The notes under the pieces: generated by a model
What the model was told of the DNA's origin: nothing
The model's database searches: none
Seen by the model: the letters and a program-made list of their open reading frames with translations, nothing else
Shown: one piece after another, positions 5,548 to 6,833 of the stretch
How positions within the stretch are numbered: position 1 is the stretch's first letter
How the letters are laid out: each line of letters opens with the position of its first letter
Made by a program: the position numbers and the translations under genes
Source: Serratia sp. DD3
Lineage (GTDB): Bacteria; Pseudomonadota; Gammaproteobacteria; Enterobacterales; Enterobacteriaceae
Reading direction: 5' to 3'
Assembly (NCBI RefSeq): GCF_000496755.2
Contig: NZ_AYKS02000082.1
Coordinates: 1-6,833, forward strand
DNA: 6,833 nucleotides

Positions 5548-6249
5548 TCAATTTTTGCCAGCAGTATGCTCATTACATTCGCGTTCCCGCCATAGCTTCA
5601 TCAAGGCTCTACGCCCTTGCGGATAACGCTGCGAAGACAGTGCAATACGGCTAATGCGGTCAAAACGAAAATGGCGCAGAGAACCTCGCAGTTCACACCA
5701 CGCCATCAGGATCCTTACCTGTTCGAAATAACCTATGGCAAAGGGCCAAATCGTTCGTTCACTGCTGTTACCGTTACTATCGCAATACGCCACGGCAATT
5801 TTACACTCCTGATGAATCGCTTTACGCACTGACATCAATAGCTCATCGTCAACATGCGTAATAGAAACAGGGCCTATCAGCAAGGTATTGGCATTCAGTT
5901 CTTCCCGTAACTCTACAGGTAATACTGAGGCAATCTTGGCCAATGCATCCGTCGCCGCAGAGGCAAGTTGACTATCCCCACGTTGTTCTACCCAACGCAT
6001 TCCCAATACCAGCGCTTCAATTTCATGCTGGGAAAACATCAGCGGCGGCAGCATAAAGCCTGGCCGCAAGATATAGCCAACCCCCGCCTCCCCGGTGATG
6101 TCTGCCCCCTGCTGTTGTAAAGTTGCAATATCACGGTACAAGGTACGCATACTGATTCCCAGCTCCTGCGCCAAACTCTGCCCAGTCACTGGATAACGGT
6201 GGCGGCGCAAAATCTGCATCAAGCCAAGCAGACGTTGAGTTCGTGTCAT
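5548..6249 (-). CDS. YafY-family helix-turn-helix transcriptional regulator with WYL domain
   Basis: Cytoplasmic DNA-binding regulator of the DeoR-like HTH_11 plus WYL class. WYL domains are thought to sense nucleic-acid or small-molecule ligands; the target here is unknown. From ATG 6249 (MTRTQRLLGLMQILRRHRYP) the protein has 233 residues, the normal size for the family. The winged HTH covers about 1-60 (LAQELGISMRTLYRDIATLQ, then wing GEAGVGYILRPG). PPLMFSQHEIEALVLGMRWV (68-87) is the linker helix typical of YafY-like proteins. The WYL-type domain spans about 148-205 (ERTIWPFAIGYFEQVRILMAWCELR, then RHFRFDRI). I prefer this start because GGAAGG lies 5 bp upstream (6260-6255). The longer start at 6318 would add 23 residues outside the domain and lacks a ribosome binding site. 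An IS2-like element ends about 134 bp upstream, so normal control may be altered. Confidence 0.9.
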   Translation of the reverse strand: MTRTQRLLGLMQILRRHRYPVTGQSLAQELGISMRTLYRDIATLQQQGADITGEAGVGYILRPGFMLPPLMFSQHEIEALVLGMRWVEQRGDSQLASAATDALAKIASVLPVELREELNANTLLIGPVSITHVDDELLMSVRKAIHQECKIAVAYCDSNGNSSERTIWPFAIGYFEQVRILMAWCELRGSLRHFRFDRISRIALSSQRYPQGRRALMKLWRERECNEHTAGKN

Positions 6250-6333
6250 CTCTTCCTTCCATCCTTGTCTTGGTTGAATAGCATTAACTAACGCCTCTAC
6301 AGTCAACAACGTGTTCATAATGACACGACAAAC

Positions 6334-6346
6334 GTGACATTGTCAC
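6334..6346. promoter_or_regulatory. Palindromic candidate operator upstream of the WYL regulator
   Basis: GTGACA-T-TGTCAC, perfect 6-bp arms, 85-97 bp upstream of the preferred start. A partial extra half-site TGACAC lies at 6321-6326. The position would suit autoregulation by the adjacent HTH protein, but this is inference from the symmetry alone. Confidence 0.4.
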
Positions 6347-6353
6347 TTAAATC

Positions 6354-6367
6354 TATCTAGTTAGATA
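6354..6367. promoter_or_regulatory. Second palindrome in the regulator's upstream region
   Basis: TATCTA-GT-TAGATA, perfect 6-bp arms, only 16 bp from the IS2-like end. It could be a binding site or part of an AT-rich promoter region. On the minus strand no -35/-10 pair is convincing here. Confidence 0.3.
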
Positions 6368-6383
6368 AATGGATCCCTCTCTA

Positions 6384-6833
6384 TGTTCTTGACCCGCCAT
6401 CTCCAGACAGCTTTTGTATCTTAAGTTAACGATGCCCGCTGGCGTCGGTATTCTCTCGGGGAGTGATATCCCAACGCACTATGCGGATGATTTTCATTGT
6501 AATGATTGAACGCCGCCGCAAGATTCTGCAGTGCCGTTCTCACATTCGGTTTTGGCATGAACGCGATGTAGTCTTCCTTCATCGTTTTCACGAACCGCTC
6601 TGCCATTCCGTTACTTTGCGGGCTACTTACTGCTGTTGTACACGGTTCCAGATTCAACTCTCTGGCGAACTTCCTTGTGTCATGCGCGGTGTACGCTGAA
6701 CCGTTATCCGTCAGCCACTGCACCGGTTTAGCCGGAAGACTGTCACCGAAGCGCTTTTCCACGGCTCTCAGCATCACATCCTGAACAGTAATGCTGTCAT
6801 AGCCCCCTGTGCTGGCCGCCCAGTCTATGGCTT
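6384..6833 (-). mobile_element. IS2-like IS3-family insertion sequence, right end (rest beyond window)
   Basis: The outer end can be set at 6384 by comparison with the 41-bp E. coli IS2 end (recalled). TGTTCTTGACCC begins it, CCAGACA (6403-6409) lies at the same offset of 19, and CTTAA closes it at 6424, giving the same 41-bp length. The OrfB stop codon (6421-6423) lies within the repeat. The flanking bases CTCTA (6379-6383) would be one copy of a 5-bp target duplication; the other copy is outside the window. Confidence 0.75.
6421..6833 (-). CDS. IS3-family (IS2 group) transposase OrfB, C-terminal 136 residues
   Basis: Catalytic integrase-core part of an IS3-type transposase, normally made as an OrfAB frameshift fusion that cuts and joins the IS ends. 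The frame is open to the right edge and begins [31 protein letters not shown] carries the second catalytic Asp and [13 protein letters not shown] the Glu, exactly 35 residues apart (D-35-E). [27 protein letters not shown] and the RQRA ending match the IS2 OrfB C-terminus (InsD of E. coli, recalled). No frame damage is visible in this part. The first catalytic Asp lies beyond the window. Confidence 0.93.
   Translation of the reverse strand, partial: AIDWAASTGGYDSITVQDVMLRAVEKRFGDSLPAKPVQWLTDNGSAYTAHDTRKFARELNLEPCTTAVSSPQSNGMAERFVKTMKEDYIAFMPKPNVRTALQNLAAAFNHYNENHPHSALGYHSPREYRRQRASLT

Overview
The window looks like part of an enterobacterial (Enterobacterales) chromosome in the replication-terminus domain. 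The anchor is an intact tus gene. It aligns without a gap to E. coli Tus (from memory) over at least its first 250 residues, and a 23-bp Ter site lies directly in front of it. The moderate GC content and the mix of insertion elements would suit a Yersinia/Serratia-like genome, but the genus cannot be fixed from this sequence.

Left part (1-2497, minus strand): 832 codons of one very large RTX-type calcium-binding protein, open at the left edge. It has a beta-rich N-terminus, a central block of EF-hand-like calcium loops, a helical middle, and GGxGxDxLx repeats arranged in a 165-residue tandem module. Type I secretion is the expected export route.

Middle part (about 2547-3758): a graveyard of transposons. 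A 3'-truncated IS630-family transposase is followed by three different 38-bp Tn3-family terminal repeats, all facing the same way with their outer ends to the right (3405-3442, 3578-3615, 3721-3758). The first resembles the Tn21 subgroup. The second matches the classical Tn3 end and still carries the last 45 codons of its transposase. The third abuts codon 1 of a decapitated fumarylacetoacetate hydrolase-family gene (3759-4409). The simplest reading is successive insertions, each close inside the right end of an older element, followed by loss of the left parts.

Right part (4410-6833): a terminator-like hairpin, Ter plus tus (plus strand), a convergent YafY-type HTH/WYL transcriptional regulator (minus strand), and the right end of an IS2-like IS3-family element inserted upstream of the regulator. 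The 41-bp IS end can be placed at 6384-6424, and the 3' part of its OrfB runs off the right edge.

The intact functional units here are the fork-arrest system (Ter/tus), the WYL regulator and, as far as visible, the RTX protein. The rest is mobile DNA and its damage. No RNA gene or CRISPR array was seen.
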